DNA of 64,000 nt from contig CAYXAA010000025.1 of NCBI GenBank assembly GCA_964462985.1, forward strand, positions 5,542 to 69,541, given 5' to 3'. The translations under genes and the position numbers were made by a program. The DNA comes from CAYXAA01 sp964462985. Lineage in GTDB: Bacteria; Pseudomonadota; Alphaproteobacteria; Rhizobiales; Stappiaceae. The notes under the pieces are model-generated. The model was given only the letters and a program-made list of their open reading frames with translations, ran no database searches and was not told the DNA's origin. Of this stretch, positions 24,395 through 32,639 are shown in pieces. The first letter of the stretch is position 1. Each line of letters begins with the position of its first letter.

Positions 24395-25174
24395 ATGGAT
24401 CTCGGGATAGCGGGCCGCAGGGCCATCATTTGCGCCTCGAGCCGGGGATTGGGCTATGGCTGCGCCATCGCGCTTGCGGAGGCGGGATGCGACGTCGTGA
24501 TCAATGGTCTCGACGGCATACGTCTTGAAGCAGCGGCGGCAAGGATCCGGGAACAGACCGGCGCCAAGGTCACGGCCGTCGTCGCCGACGTGTCGAGCCC
24601 GGAGGGGCAGGCCGACCTCCTCGCCGCCTGTCCGGAGCCCGACATCCTCGTCAACAACAACGGCGGACCGCCGCGCCGCGACTTCCGCGAGCTCGATCGC
24701 AAAGCGATGGTGGAGGGCGTGATCCAGAACATGGTGACGCCGATCGAGCTGGTACAGCGGGTGATCGACGGCATGGCGGATCGCCGCTTCGGCCGTATCG
24801 TCAACATTACCTCGCTCAGCGTGCTGATGCCGATCGACGGTCTCGACCTGTCCAGCGGTGCCAGGGCCGGCCTGACAGCATTTCTTGCCGGCATCTGCCG
24901 CACCGTCGCCGATCGCAACGTCACGATCAACAACCTGCTGCCGGGCAAGATGGACACCGACCGGCTGCGCGGCGGCTTTGAGCGGGCGGCTGCAAAGACC
25001 GGCAAATCGATCGACGAGATCAGGCGCGAGCAAGCGGAGGAAATTCCCGCCCGCCGCTACGGAACGGCGGACGAATTCGGCAAGGTCTGCGCGTTCTACT
25101 GCTCGGCCCATGCCGGCTATGTCACCGGTCAGAATATTCTCGTCGACGGAGGCCTTATTCCCACGGCGTTCTGA
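24395..25174 (+). CDS. SDR-family oxidoreductase lacking the canonical catalytic Tyr
   Basis: Rossmann-fold protein of 259 aa related to 3-oxoacyl-ACP reductases. The usual TGxxxGIG cofactor loop is ASSRGLGYG near residue 12, then VVADVSSPEGQ, DILVNNNGGPP and IVNITSLSV. The normal YxxxK position reads LSSGARAGLTAF, with neither Tyr nor Lys in register. A known SDR subgroup shares these departures, so the gene is not a decayed copy. The C-terminal YVTGQNILVDGG is intact. The start at 24395 has GTGGAGA upstream. It is divergent from plcP. The reaction is unknown. Confidence 0.82.
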   Translation: MDLGIAGRRAIICASSRGLGYGCAIALAEAGCDVVINGLDGIRLEAAAARIREQTGAKVTAVVADVSSPEGQADLLAACPEPDILVNNNGGPPRRDFRELDRKAMVEGVIQNMVTPIELVQRVIDGMADRRFGRIVNITSLSVLMPIDGLDLSSGARAGLTAFLAGICRTVADRNVTINNLLPGKMDTDRLRGGFERAAAKTGKSIDEIRREQAEEIPARRYGTADEFGKVCAFYCSAHAGYVTGQNILVDGGLIPTAF

Positions 25175-25197
25175 GGGGCCGATCTGCCACAAGCAAA

Positions 25198-25217
25198 GGG
25201 CGGGATCGCTCCCGCCC
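25198..25217. terminator. Hairpin between convergent SDR and FadL-type genes
   Basis: GGGCGGGA (25198-25205), loop TCGC, TCCCGCCC (25210-25217): a perfect 8-bp GC stem in the 70-nt convergent gap. A few A residues precede it on the plus strand, giving a short T run for the minus-strand transcript. Confidence 0.6.
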
Positions 25218-25244
25218 TCGGCACGTCCCGGCTATGGCTGCGTG

Positions 25245-26567
25245 TCAGTATTTGGCGACGATCGGCTCTTCCAGCATGCCGCTCGGGCCGCCCCAGCGAT
25301 AGCGCAGCGAAGCGCTGATGATGTTGACATTGGCCTCGGCGCTGCCGACGAAGGAACCGAGCAGCGGATTATAGTCCTGATGGCCCGGGACGATGTCGAT
25401 GTCGGCGTCGGACGCGAAGATGTGGCTGTAGCCGAGGTCGAAGGACAGGTTGTCCATCACGTTGTAGCTGAGGCCCGCCGACAGCCAGAAGCGGTCGGTA
25501 TCCGGCAGCCGGGTCGAGCGGATGTCGTCATCGATCGGCGACAGCTCGTAGCCGACACCGGCGCGAACCGTGAGCCGCTCGTTGAAGTCATACTCGCCAC
25601 CAAGCGCGAAGAACCAAGCGTCATCGTAGTTGAAGTGCAGTGTCTGCAGCGGTGCGCCGTTGGCAGCCGCCCGCACCACCGGGTTCTTGAGCCGGCTCCA
25701 GTTGGTCCATTCGACCGTACCGAGCAGGCGGAACTTGTCGGTGATGCGCTGCTTGGCAGACAGGGTGACCACGTCCGGCGTCATCAACTTGGCGGTGATC
25801 GGCGTGGTCGTGCCCGGGGCACCCGGAACGTGCAGGTCCCCCTCGAGCTTATATCCGATCGCCGACCGGTAGCCGAGACCGATCTCGGTGCCCTCGAACG
25901 GTGTGAAGGTCACACCCGCGGTCGCGCCGACGCCGATGTCGTCACCGTCGAGGATCGCCGAGGGGAAACCGAGCAGGACATTCGGGAAGGCCTGCTTCAG
26001 CGAGACCTCGAGATATTGCACCTGGAGCCCGACGGCGACGGAGAACATCTCGTTGATCTTGTAGCCGACGATCGGGTTTGCGTTGATCGAAAACACCTCC
26101 GACGACCGAGAATAGAACTGGCCGGCCCAGTTCTGGTCCGGTTTGGTCGCCAGGCCGAAGGGTGAGTTCACCGCGAGGCCAAAATAGAGCCTCTCGTTGA
26201 ACTTGTAGGCGGCATAGGTCGAAGGCACGAAGGCGTCGATGGCGATGTCGCCGGCCGGAGCCGAACTGGTGACGACGCCGGGAACGAGGCCGTTCGACGT
26301 GAACGTGCCGGTGACGTCGGACTCCGGAATGATCAGCGATCCATGCGCCTCGATCGTGAGACCGTCGCTCACACCGGTGATCGTGGCCGGGTTCCAGAAC
26401 ACCGATGATACGGACGGTCCCGTCGTACCGTTACCGGCGAACGACATTCCCTGGTAATACGCACTCTGTTCGCGCAAGGCAAAGGCACCAGCCAGTGTCT
26501 GGGTGGCATACAGCGCGCCAGCAAGTGCGGTCACTGTAAAGGCCAGTATCCTTGTCTTTTTTGACAT
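25245..26567 (-). CDS. OmpP1/FadL-family outer-membrane transporter
   Basis: Outer-membrane beta-barrel of 440 aa for long-chain fatty acids or other hydrophobic compounds. A signal peptide (SKKTRILAFTVTALAGALYA, cleavage near TLAG/A) precedes a FadL-like N-terminal plug: GAFALREQSAYYQGMSFAGN and SSVFWNPATITG. Alternating barrel strands follow, ending with a C-terminal strand (VNIISASLRYRWG) and a short tail. The ATG at 26567 follows GAGGAAATG; the frame extends upstream but without a signal sequence. It is monocistronic. The acyl-CoA ligase at 4.3 kb could act on imported acids, but they are not linked. Confidence 0.88.
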   Translation of the reverse strand: MSKKTRILAFTVTALAGALYATQTLAGAFALREQSAYYQGMSFAGNGTTGPSVSSVFWNPATITGVSDGLTIEAHGSLIIPESDVTGTFTSNGLVPGVVTSSAPAGDIAIDAFVPSTYAAYKFNERLYFGLAVNSPFGLATKPDQNWAGQFYSRSSEVFSINANPIVGYKINEMFSVAVGLQVQYLEVSLKQAFPNVLLGFPSAILDGDDIGVGATAGVTFTPFEGTEIGLGYRSAIGYKLEGDLHVPGAPGTTTPITAKLMTPDVVTLSAKQRITDKFRLLGTVEWTNWSRLKNPVVRAAANGAPLQTLHFNYDDAWFFALGGEYDFNERLTVRAGVGYELSPIDDDIRSTRLPDTDRFWLSAGLSYNVMDNLSFDLGYSHIFASDADIDIVPGHQDYNPLLGSFVGSAEANVNIISASLRYRWGGPSGMLEEPIVAKY

Positions 26568-26994
26568 GCCTGCATTTCCTCCCAACGCAATTGCTGGCGT
26601 GTTGTCCATTGGCGTGCTTCGTGCCACCAACATGCGACAAGCTGAACGTTCAGACAATTTGCTGTTTCCTGCAGGTAGAGCCTCGAAAAGGTGGGCAGGT
26701 GCCAAAAATCAATACTCTGGGGCTACACAGCGAGGGAGGGTTGGCCAGCTTACGTTACTGACACCGCCGAATTTTCGATGGTTTCACGCTGTGCGGCACC
26801 CGTTCAAGATCAATTGCCTAAAATTTGAGCAAGCGTCCCCGCGGATGCAGCGGCAGAGGAATTTCCGGTATTGTTGCGTGTTTGCAACGTAGGGCTGGCG
26901 CATTTTCGACGTTGAACCTGTCTTTTGTGCCGAGACCGCTGAGTCGGGAGGGGCGGAGAAAGGTGATTCTTGTCGCCCGACCGGGCCGGACGAC
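26568..26994. other. AT-richer intergenic region upstream of the FadL-type gene
   Basis: A 427-nt region, lower in GC than its surroundings. It contains the perfect 12-nt palindrome CTGAACGTTCAG (26642-26653), 75 nt before the FadL-type ATG. Next to the DUF2336 stop is a weak stem GTCGCCC/GGACGAC (26972-26994) that could end that transcript. Short open frames inside it show no coding character, and no small RNA is recognisable by eye. Confidence 0.5.
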
Positions 26995-28044
26995 TCAATT
27001 CAAGCGAGAGCGCTTGCGTGCGCCACGCAGCGCGCGGTAGCGGAGCACTTCGTCGGGAATGCCATTCGGATTGCGGCCGAGCCAGCGATAGCGCAGCTTC
27101 AAGAACGCGGCGAACGCGTAGGGCCCGATTCCGGTTTCCTTCATCAGCATCGCCACCGCGCCATCAGCGTCCGAGCGGAACGTGTCGCGGACCGAAGCCT
27201 CGCGCAGCCTGAGATGGCGGGCGACAAGCCAGACCAAGCCGTCGATGTCGCCGCGTTCGACCAAGGTGAGCAGGATGTTCTCGAACGACAGCTCACCCGA
27301 GACGATCTGAATGCACAGTTCGTGCTTGGTGAGCAGCTTGCCGCCGACCTCAAGCCCGGTGTCCCGCGCATCGGCGACCGCGCGGCCGGCAAGCTGCGCA
27401 AGAGCACCGTCGTCTGCAAGAGCCTGTCCCAGGACGGGGGGCAGCAACGGGCAATTCGACTCCGCAATCAGCGTCACATCGTCGTGGAACTGGCCGTCTT
27501 CGCGGCAACGCTTGGCCATCGCGCCGAGAAGCCGTGGATCAGAATTCGCGATGATCAGCAGCGCCAGCATGGCACGGACGGAAAAATCCGCCCCAGGATT
27601 GTGCAGGGCGGCGTTCACGACGGCAAAGGAACCCCGTGCCACCAGCGGTTCAACGAGGCGGCTGGGAAGGCTGGCGCGTCGGGCAATCGCGAGCCGGTGC
27701 CGGTCGGTCCGGTTGCGGGCAACCTCGAGCAGCGTCTCCAGGCTGATGACCGGGGAATGCTGAAGCACGGGCTCGCACAGCTCGAATGGCTCCTTGGCGA
27801 GCCTGTCGGCAAGCGCGGTCGTGATCCTGGCGGTCTTGGCCAGGCGAACGACGATGTCCATCCGCGCCGCATGATCAAGCTGGTCGAAGATGTCGAGGAC
27901 AAGCGCAGAAAAGAGGTTGCGCTCGACCGGCGTCGGCTCGTGCGTCCCGGATTCGGCGTATTGCGCACCGATCAGGCGAACGAGCTCCGATCGTGCCGAC
28001 GGCTCGCGAATGCGCGCCAGATCCTCCAGGCGCTGCCTCAGCAT
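26995..28044 (-). CDS. DUF2336 domain-containing protein
   Basis: A 349-aa all-helical, HEAT-like protein of the alphaproteobacterial DUF2336 family. Typical segments include LRQRLEDLARIREPSARSEL at the N-terminus, a repeated pattern of short amphipathic helices (VLDIFDQLDHAARMDIVVRLA), and LTKHELCIQIVSGELSFENI in the C-terminal half. It has no signal peptide or membrane segment. The ATG at 28044 has an excellent AGGAGGAGCG site. The function of the family is not established. It is transcribed after the CheZ-like gene with an 89-nt gap and may be co-transcribed with it. Confidence 0.82.
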   Translation of the reverse strand: MLRQRLEDLARIREPSARSELVRLIGAQYAESGTHEPTPVERNLFSALVLDIFDQLDHAARMDIVVRLAKTARITTALADRLAKEPFELCEPVLQHSPVISLETLLEVARNRTDRHRLAIARRASLPSRLVEPLVARGSFAVVNAALHNPGADFSVRAMLALLIIANSDPRLLGAMAKRCREDGQFHDDVTLIAESNCPLLPPVLGQALADDGALAQLAGRAVADARDTGLEVGGKLLTKHELCIQIVSGELSFENILLTLVERGDIDGLVWLVARHLRLREASVRDTFRSDADGAVAMLMKETGIGPYAFAAFLKLRYRWLGRNPNGIPDEVLRYRALRGARKRSRLN

Positions 28045-28133
28045 CGCTCCTCCTGCGCGGAACGCCCGTCATATCCGCTAGGCCAGCGCATCCGGCCGTG
28101 CGGCCATGACAAGGGTCCGGTGGCCTCCGCCGG

Positions 28134-29228
28134 TCAGGAGAACAGCGACTGCCGTTCCCCCGGCGACAGCCGCTTCAACGGGTCTTCGATCCTGTCGTCC
28201 TCGAGCGCTTCCCGGCCGAGCTCGGCCTCCCAGGCGGCATCGGCTGCAGCCTCGTCTTCGGAGGGACCATCCGCGTCGACCATCATTACGTCGTCGACGA
28301 TGGTGTAGATGTCGCTTGCGGGGCGGGCCGCCGTCTTGCCGGTCGGGCGGGCGAACACGTCGGCCTCGCCGTCGTCGGCCGCCATCCTGTCGAAGTCGAA
28401 ATCCACCGTTCTGGTCGCGGCAACCGGGGAGGGGGCGAAGACGTCGGCTTCGTTCTCGGGCGCCGCCTCGTCCGTCTCCTTCGGGGGATTGTCAGGGATG
28501 GCGGTGTCGCCGTCAGTGTTGAACATCGCATCGACGGCGCTCTGATCCACGCCCTTGCCTGCGAGCTGTGGGCCGTTGAGCAGGTGGGCATCGGGACGCG
28601 TGTCGAGCAGCTCGGCTGCGTCGGTATCGGTGTCGACTTCGATGTCGTCGATGCCCCAGATGCTCACCATCAGATTGATGCGCGATTCCAGATAGTGGAG
28701 CGCCTGCACGATCTTCTGGGTGCGTTGGCCGGTGAGGTCCTGGAAGGAACAGGCCATGAAGATTTCGGTGGCACGGGCGTCGATATCGTCGCAGGCACCC
28801 TCGTCGGCTCCCTGCTCGCGCAGGGTCCAGGCGAGCTCCTGAATCGCCTCAGCCGCCGCCAGGATCTCTTGGGTCGCGCCCTCGGTCTGCGTGACAATCG
28901 CGTCGAGCTCGCTGGAGGCCTCGGTAAAGCGGTTGCCGTATTCCGATTCGTGCTTGATGTTGGCGATCTCGCGCTTGGTGCGCTCGATTGCCTCCTGCAT
29001 GTCGGCAATCGAAAGCCGAATGCGGTTGATGTCGGGGACCGTCCGCTCGCGGACAATCACCTTCTCAAGCCGCTCGATCGCATCGAGCACGATCCGTGTC
29101 TCGGGAGCCAGGTTGCGGCGCAGGTATTCCTCGAGAAACCAACGGCCACGCTCCGATTCCGTCAAGGCCTGATGGAGAGCCTCGTATTCAGCGTCCTGGA
29201 ACCGGCTCGAGTGACCGTCTGCTGCCAT
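28134..29228 (-). CDS. CheZ-like protein phosphatase
   Basis: Probable response-regulator phosphatase. Residues about 55-190 form long helices containing ACSFQDLTGQRTQKIVQ near 166, which matches the CheZ active-site pattern (Asp and Gln of DLTGQ). The first 50 residues and the acidic, low-complexity 210-350 tail are unlike E. coli CheZ. A short C-terminal segment (EDPLKRLSPGERQSLFS) may bind the substrate regulator. CheZ-like proteins in alphaproteobacteria act on CheY-type regulators in chemotaxis or cell-cycle signalling; the exact partner is unknown. The 364-aa length is larger than enteric CheZ. CtrA-like sites lie upstream. Confidence 0.75.
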   Translation of the reverse strand: MAADGHSSRFQDAEYEALHQALTESERGRWFLEEYLRRNLAPETRIVLDAIERLEKVIVRERTVPDINRIRLSIADMQEAIERTKREIANIKHESEYGNRFTEASSELDAIVTQTEGATQEILAAAEAIQELAWTLREQGADEGACDDIDARATEIFMACSFQDLTGQRTQKIVQALHYLESRINLMVSIWGIDDIEVDTDTDAAELLDTRPDAHLLNGPQLAGKGVDQSAVDAMFNTDGDTAIPDNPPKETDEAAPENEADVFAPSPVAATRTVDFDFDRMAADDGEADVFARPTGKTAARPASDIYTIVDDVMMVDADGPSEDEAAADAAWEAELGREALEDDRIEDPLKRLSPGERQSLFS

Positions 29229-29307
29229 GTCTTTGTCCCGGCTTCGATCTTGTTGCGCCGACAGGCTGCCGGCGACGGCTCTCCAGCGATGGTTAAGCGG
29301 GAATTCC

Positions 29308-29322
29308 TTAGAATCGGTTTAA
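29308..29322. promoter_or_regulatory. CtrA-like binding site between the CheZ-like and MFS genes
   Basis: TTAG-N7-TTAA (29308-29322) matches 7 of 8 positions of the CtrA consensus TTAA-N7-TTAA. A second partial site, TTAA-N7-TTCC, lies just before it at 29293. They are 65-90 nt upstream of the CheZ-like ATG and also close to the divergent MFS start. CtrA controls motility and cell-cycle genes in alphaproteobacteria. Confidence 0.4.
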
Positions 29323-29342
29323 GTCGGCGGTGACCGGCGGAG

Positions 29343-30509
29343 ATGGCGGACATGGAGAGCACAGCAAAGGCCGCGGGCCTGTTCGGCGCCTATTTTCTCG
29401 GACTCGGCCTGTACCTGCCGTTCTTTCCGGTGGTGCTTGCCGAGGCGGGACACGGTCCGGCCGCAGTCGGTCTCCTCCTTGCCGTGCCACTTGTGGTGCG
29501 GATCGTCGCCAATCCGGTGATGTCGACCTTTGTCGAGCGCCGGCAGGCGAGCCGCGGTGCGCTGATCGCCTATCCGCTGCTCGCAGCCCTGGCGCTTGGC
29601 GCGGTCGCGGCGGTCTCGAATTTCTGGCTGACCGCGGCGCTGCTTGCGGTGTTTGCCGCGCTTTGGTCACCGATCCTGCCGCTCTGCGACGCGCTGGCCC
29701 TGCGCCTGGTCAGGCTCGGCCGAGGGGACTACGGCCGGATGCGGCTTTGGGGCTCGCTCACCTTCGTTGCTGCGACCTTGGCCGGCGGCGCGCTGATCGA
29801 AACCACCTCGGGCCGCGGCATCCTGGCAGCAATGGCCGCCGGCCTTGTTGTGGTGGCGGCGATTGCCTTCACGCTGCCGCCGGAGCCTCCGGCGGCACAG
29901 GCCGGAGCGGGGGCCGGCGGCGGCCTCAAGGTGTTCCGCCGGCCCGCCGTGCTCGTGGTGCTCACCGCCGCCGGTCTCATCCAGGCAAGTCACGCCGCCT
30001 ACTACGCCTTCGGCTCGCTGTACTGGATCGCACACGGCATCTCGGAAACCACGGTCGGGGCGCTATGGGCGATCGGTGTGGTGACGGAGGTGCTGCTGTT
30101 CTTCGCCGCCGGCCGGATGGCACCGTTCGTAGGTCCGATCGGCTTCCTGCTGATCGGCGGCATCGCCGGCTGCCTGCGTTGGGCGCTGTTTGCCGCGGCG
30201 ACTGGCCCGGCGGCGATTGCCGCCCTGCAGGTGCTGCATGGACTGAGTTTCGGCGCAACCCACCTCGGTGCCGTCGGCTACCTGGCCCGGGTGGTGCCCG
30301 CACGCTGGTCCGGCACGGGACAAGGCATGCTGACGACGGCGATCAGTCTGGCCTCCGCGCTGGCGACCATGGCGGCCGGGCCACTCTACGCCGCCGCCCC
30401 GGGCAGCGCCTTTCTTGCGATGGCGGCGATGGCCGCTGCGGCCTGCCTCTTGATCATCGTTTTGCGCACGCCCCTGACGCGGCTGCTGGCGGCGGCCGAG
30501 TCGGCCTGA
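29343..30509 (+). CDS. MFS transporter (HcaT/PPP-family-like)
   Basis: Inner-membrane major facilitator permease, 388 aa, with twelve hydrophobic segments. The N-terminal GAYFLGLGLYLPFFPVVL and the RMRLWGSLTFVAA segment after TM4 resemble the HcaT/3-phenylpropionate transporter family. The second half begins near VVLTAAGLIQASHAAYY. The ATG at 29343 has GGCGGAG close by; a second in-frame ATG lies nine bases on. It ends 4 nt before the convergent dgcA stop. The substrate is unknown: aromatic acids and nucleoside-like compounds occur in the family. Confidence 0.82.
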   Translation: MADMESTAKAAGLFGAYFLGLGLYLPFFPVVLAEAGHGPAAVGLLLAVPLVVRIVANPVMSTFVERRQASRGALIAYPLLAALALGAVAAVSNFWLTAALLAVFAALWSPILPLCDALALRLVRLGRGDYGRMRLWGSLTFVAATLAGGALIETTSGRGILAAMAAGLVVVAAIAFTLPPEPPAAQAGAGAGGGLKVFRRPAVLVVLTAAGLIQASHAAYYAFGSLYWIAHGISETTVGALWAIGVVTEVLLFFAAGRMAPFVGPIGFLLIGGIAGCLRWALFAAATGPAAIAALQVLHGLSFGATHLGAVGYLARVVPARWSGTGQGMLTTAISLASALATMAAGPLYAAAPGSAFLAMAAMAAAACLLIIVLRTPLTRLLAAAESA

Positions 30510-30513
30510 CTTC

Positions 30514-31494
30514 CTAACCCCAAAGCGCCGGCTCCGGCGGGAACAGCGTGCTGCCGTGGTAGCGCAGTCCGGGCTCGCGGTCGCGCGACAACAGCAGCGG
30601 AGCGTCGAGGTCGACGTAGTCGGCACCCTGGGCGACCAGCACGGCCGGTGCCATGGCAAGCGAGGTGCCGAGCATGCAGCCAACCATGACGGCAAAGCCA
30701 TGGGTCCTGGCCGCTGCGGCGGCTTTCAGTGCCCCCGTCAGGCCTCCGGTCTTGTCGAGCTTGATATTGACGGCGTCGTAGCGGCCAACCAGCCCGGCCA
30801 GCTCCGCGTCAGTGTGCATGCTCTCGTCGGCACAAATCGGAACCGGGCGGGCGACGTCTTCGAGCCAGGCATCGTCGCCGGCCGGGACCGGTTGCTCGAT
30901 CAGCTTCACGCCCGCAGCCGCGCAGGCGGCCATGTTTGCGGCAAATGTGTCGCGGTCCCAGGCCTCGTTGGCATCGACAATCAGCGTGGCCGACGGCGCG
31001 GCTGTACGCACGGCGGCGATGCGGGCGTCGTCGCCGCTGCCGGCGAGCTTGACCTTGAGCAGGGGGCGCTCCGCGGCGGCGGCTGCGTCGGCTGCCATCT
31101 TCTCCGGTGTGCCGACGCTGATGGTGAAGGCGGTGATCAGCGGCTTGAGCTGGTCAAGCCCGGTCAGCGCCGCGGCCGTGGTGCCGGCGCGCTTGGCCTC
31201 AAGATCCCACAGCGCGCAGTCGATGGCGTTGCGCGCCGCCCCTGCCGGCATGGCCTCCTGAAGTCCGGCGCGATCGAGTCCGTGGGCGAGATCGGGTGCC
31301 AGCCGTTCGATATCGGCGAAGACGCCGTCGACACTCTCACCGTAGCGCGCATAGGGAACGCACTCGCCGCGACCACGGAACGGGCCGTCGGCCAGGGTGA
31401 CGACCACCACATTGGCATGGGTCCGGCTGCCTCGGGAGATCGTGAAACCGCCCTCGATCGGCCAGCTTTCGCGCTCGATCACGACCTCGATCAT
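30514..31494 (-). CDS. dgcA: N-acetyl-D-glutamate racemase (dipeptide-epimerase type, enolase superfamily)
   Basis: A 326-aa muconate-lactonizing/enolase-superfamily enzyme annotated until recently as L-Ala-D/L-Glu epimerase. The catalytic features are the KVKL lysine motif near residue 150, the metal ligands in LIVDANEAWD, IEQPVP and ICADESMH, and the second lysine in AVNIKLDKTGG near 250. The gene follows dgcN with an ATGA overlap, the arrangement of the bacterial D-glutamate catabolic pair. In that pathway DgcN acetylates D-Glu and DgcA converts N-acetyl-D-Glu to the L-form. A murein-dipeptide epimerase role is the alternative. Confidence 0.82.
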   Translation of the reverse strand: MIEVVIERESWPIEGGFTISRGSRTHANVVVVTLADGPFRGRGECVPYARYGESVDGVFADIERLAPDLAHGLDRAGLQEAMPAGAARNAIDCALWDLEAKRAGTTAAALTGLDQLKPLITAFTISVGTPEKMAADAAAAAERPLLKVKLAGSGDDARIAAVRTAAPSATLIVDANEAWDRDTFAANMAACAAAGVKLIEQPVPAGDDAWLEDVARPVPICADESMHTDAELAGLVGRYDAVNIKLDKTGGLTGALKAAAAARTHGFAVMVGCMLGTSLAMAPAVLVAQGADYVDLDAPLLLSRDREPGLRYHGSTLFPPEPALWG

Positions 31495-32507
31495 GCCGGC
31501 CCACCGAACTCGGCAACGATCCGGTCCACGATCGTCTCGACGCCGAAGCGAACCGGATCGCTCGCCGGCAGACCGTGGGCGGCGGCCGTCTCGTCGAGAA
31601 ACGCCTTTGCCGCCTCCTCGGCGAGCGCCGCGGTGTTGACGGCGATCCCGACGCAGCGGATCGCCGGATTGGTCAGGCTGCCGCAGCGGATCGTCAGGTC
31701 GATCACGTCCTGGATCGAAGGAAGCGGTGTCCTGACGCCGCGCATCGTGGCCCGGGTCGGCTCGTGGCACACGACGAAGGCGTCGGGCTGCGCACCATGC
31801 AAGAGGCCGAGGCTGACACCGGCGAACGAGGGGTGGAACAGCGAGCCCTGGCCCTCGACGAGATCCCAATGGTCGTCCGCGGCCGCCGGCGAGATCCATT
31901 CGGCCGCCCCGGAGATGAAATCTGCGGCGACCGCATCGATCGCAACACCGCGTCCGGAGATGAAGATGCCGGTCTGGCCGGTGGCGCGGAAATCTGCGTC
32001 GAATCCGCGCTCACGCATGCTCTTCTCGAGGGCAAGAGCGGTGTATTTCTTGCCGACCGAGCAGTCGGTGCCGACCGTGAGCAGACGCTTGCCAGGCCGC
32101 TTGTTGCCCTTGCCGGTGGCAAAGCGCTCGCTGGAGTGGCGGACGTCGAACAACTCACCACCGTTGCGGTCGGCGGCCTCCCGGATCTCCGGCACCTCGG
32201 CAAGGCGCATGTGCAGGCCGCTCGCGACGTCGAGGCCGGCGTCGAGCGCGGCCACGATCGATGCCACCCAGTGCTCCGGCAGCACGCCGCCGGCGTTGAC
32301 GGCTCCGACCACCATCGTCTTGACGCCGGCACTGGCGGCCTCGGTCGGCGTCATCTCCGGCAGGCCGGCGTCGGCGGCACAGCCAGGCAAGCGATGCTGT
32401 CCAAGGCACCAGTCGCGTCGCCAGTCGACGATGCCGAGCCCGGTCTTTGCCGCAAGCGCGTCGGGCACGTCGCCGAGGAACAGGAGGTAGGGCTGGCGAA
32501 TTTCCAT
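31491..32507 (-). CDS. dgcN: D-glutamate N-acetyltransferase (DUF1611 family)
   Basis: A 338-aa protein of the DUF1611 family, now linked to D-glutamate catabolism as DgcN. The N-terminal region (PYLLFLGDVPDALAAKTGLG) is a Rossmann-like domain. The C-terminal domain has a P-loop-like VGTDCSVGKKYTAL near residue 145 and the family motifs FRATGQTGIFISG and LVEGQGSLFHPSF. The ATG at 32507 begins MEIRQPY, and the stop overlaps dgcA. It is divergent from the Mla-type operon with a 132-nt gap. The acetyltransferase role comes from the family, not from motifs readable here. Confidence 0.82.
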   Translation of the reverse strand: MEIRQPYLLFLGDVPDALAAKTGLGIVDWRRDWCLGQHRLPGCAADAGLPEMTPTEAASAGVKTMVVGAVNAGGVLPEHWVASIVAALDAGLDVASGLHMRLAEVPEIREAADRNGGELFDVRHSSERFATGKGNKRPGKRLLTVGTDCSVGKKYTALALEKSMRERGFDADFRATGQTGIFISGRGVAIDAVAADFISGAAEWISPAAADDHWDLVEGQGSLFHPSFAGVSLGLLHGAQPDAFVVCHEPTRATMRGVRTPLPSIQDVIDLTIRCGSLTNPAIRCVGIAVNTAALAEEAAKAFLDETAAAHGLPASDPVRFGVETIVDRIVAEFGGPA

Positions 32508-32639
32508 CGTTCAAGATCCTGATGTGAAAAGCCCAAGGCCATCCCGGTCGGGGCCGGTGCGAGAGGGAGGCTGCTCTGGACGGTGGCGGTTGGGGTCAGG
32601 TATACGGGGCAATCCCGAAGTCCGGCAAGAGGCGGCGGC

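Noticed and set aside
31495..31899. N-terminal extension of the dgcA frame
   Set aside because: It is out-of-frame translation of dgcN; the real dgcA start is the ATG overlapping the dgcN stop.
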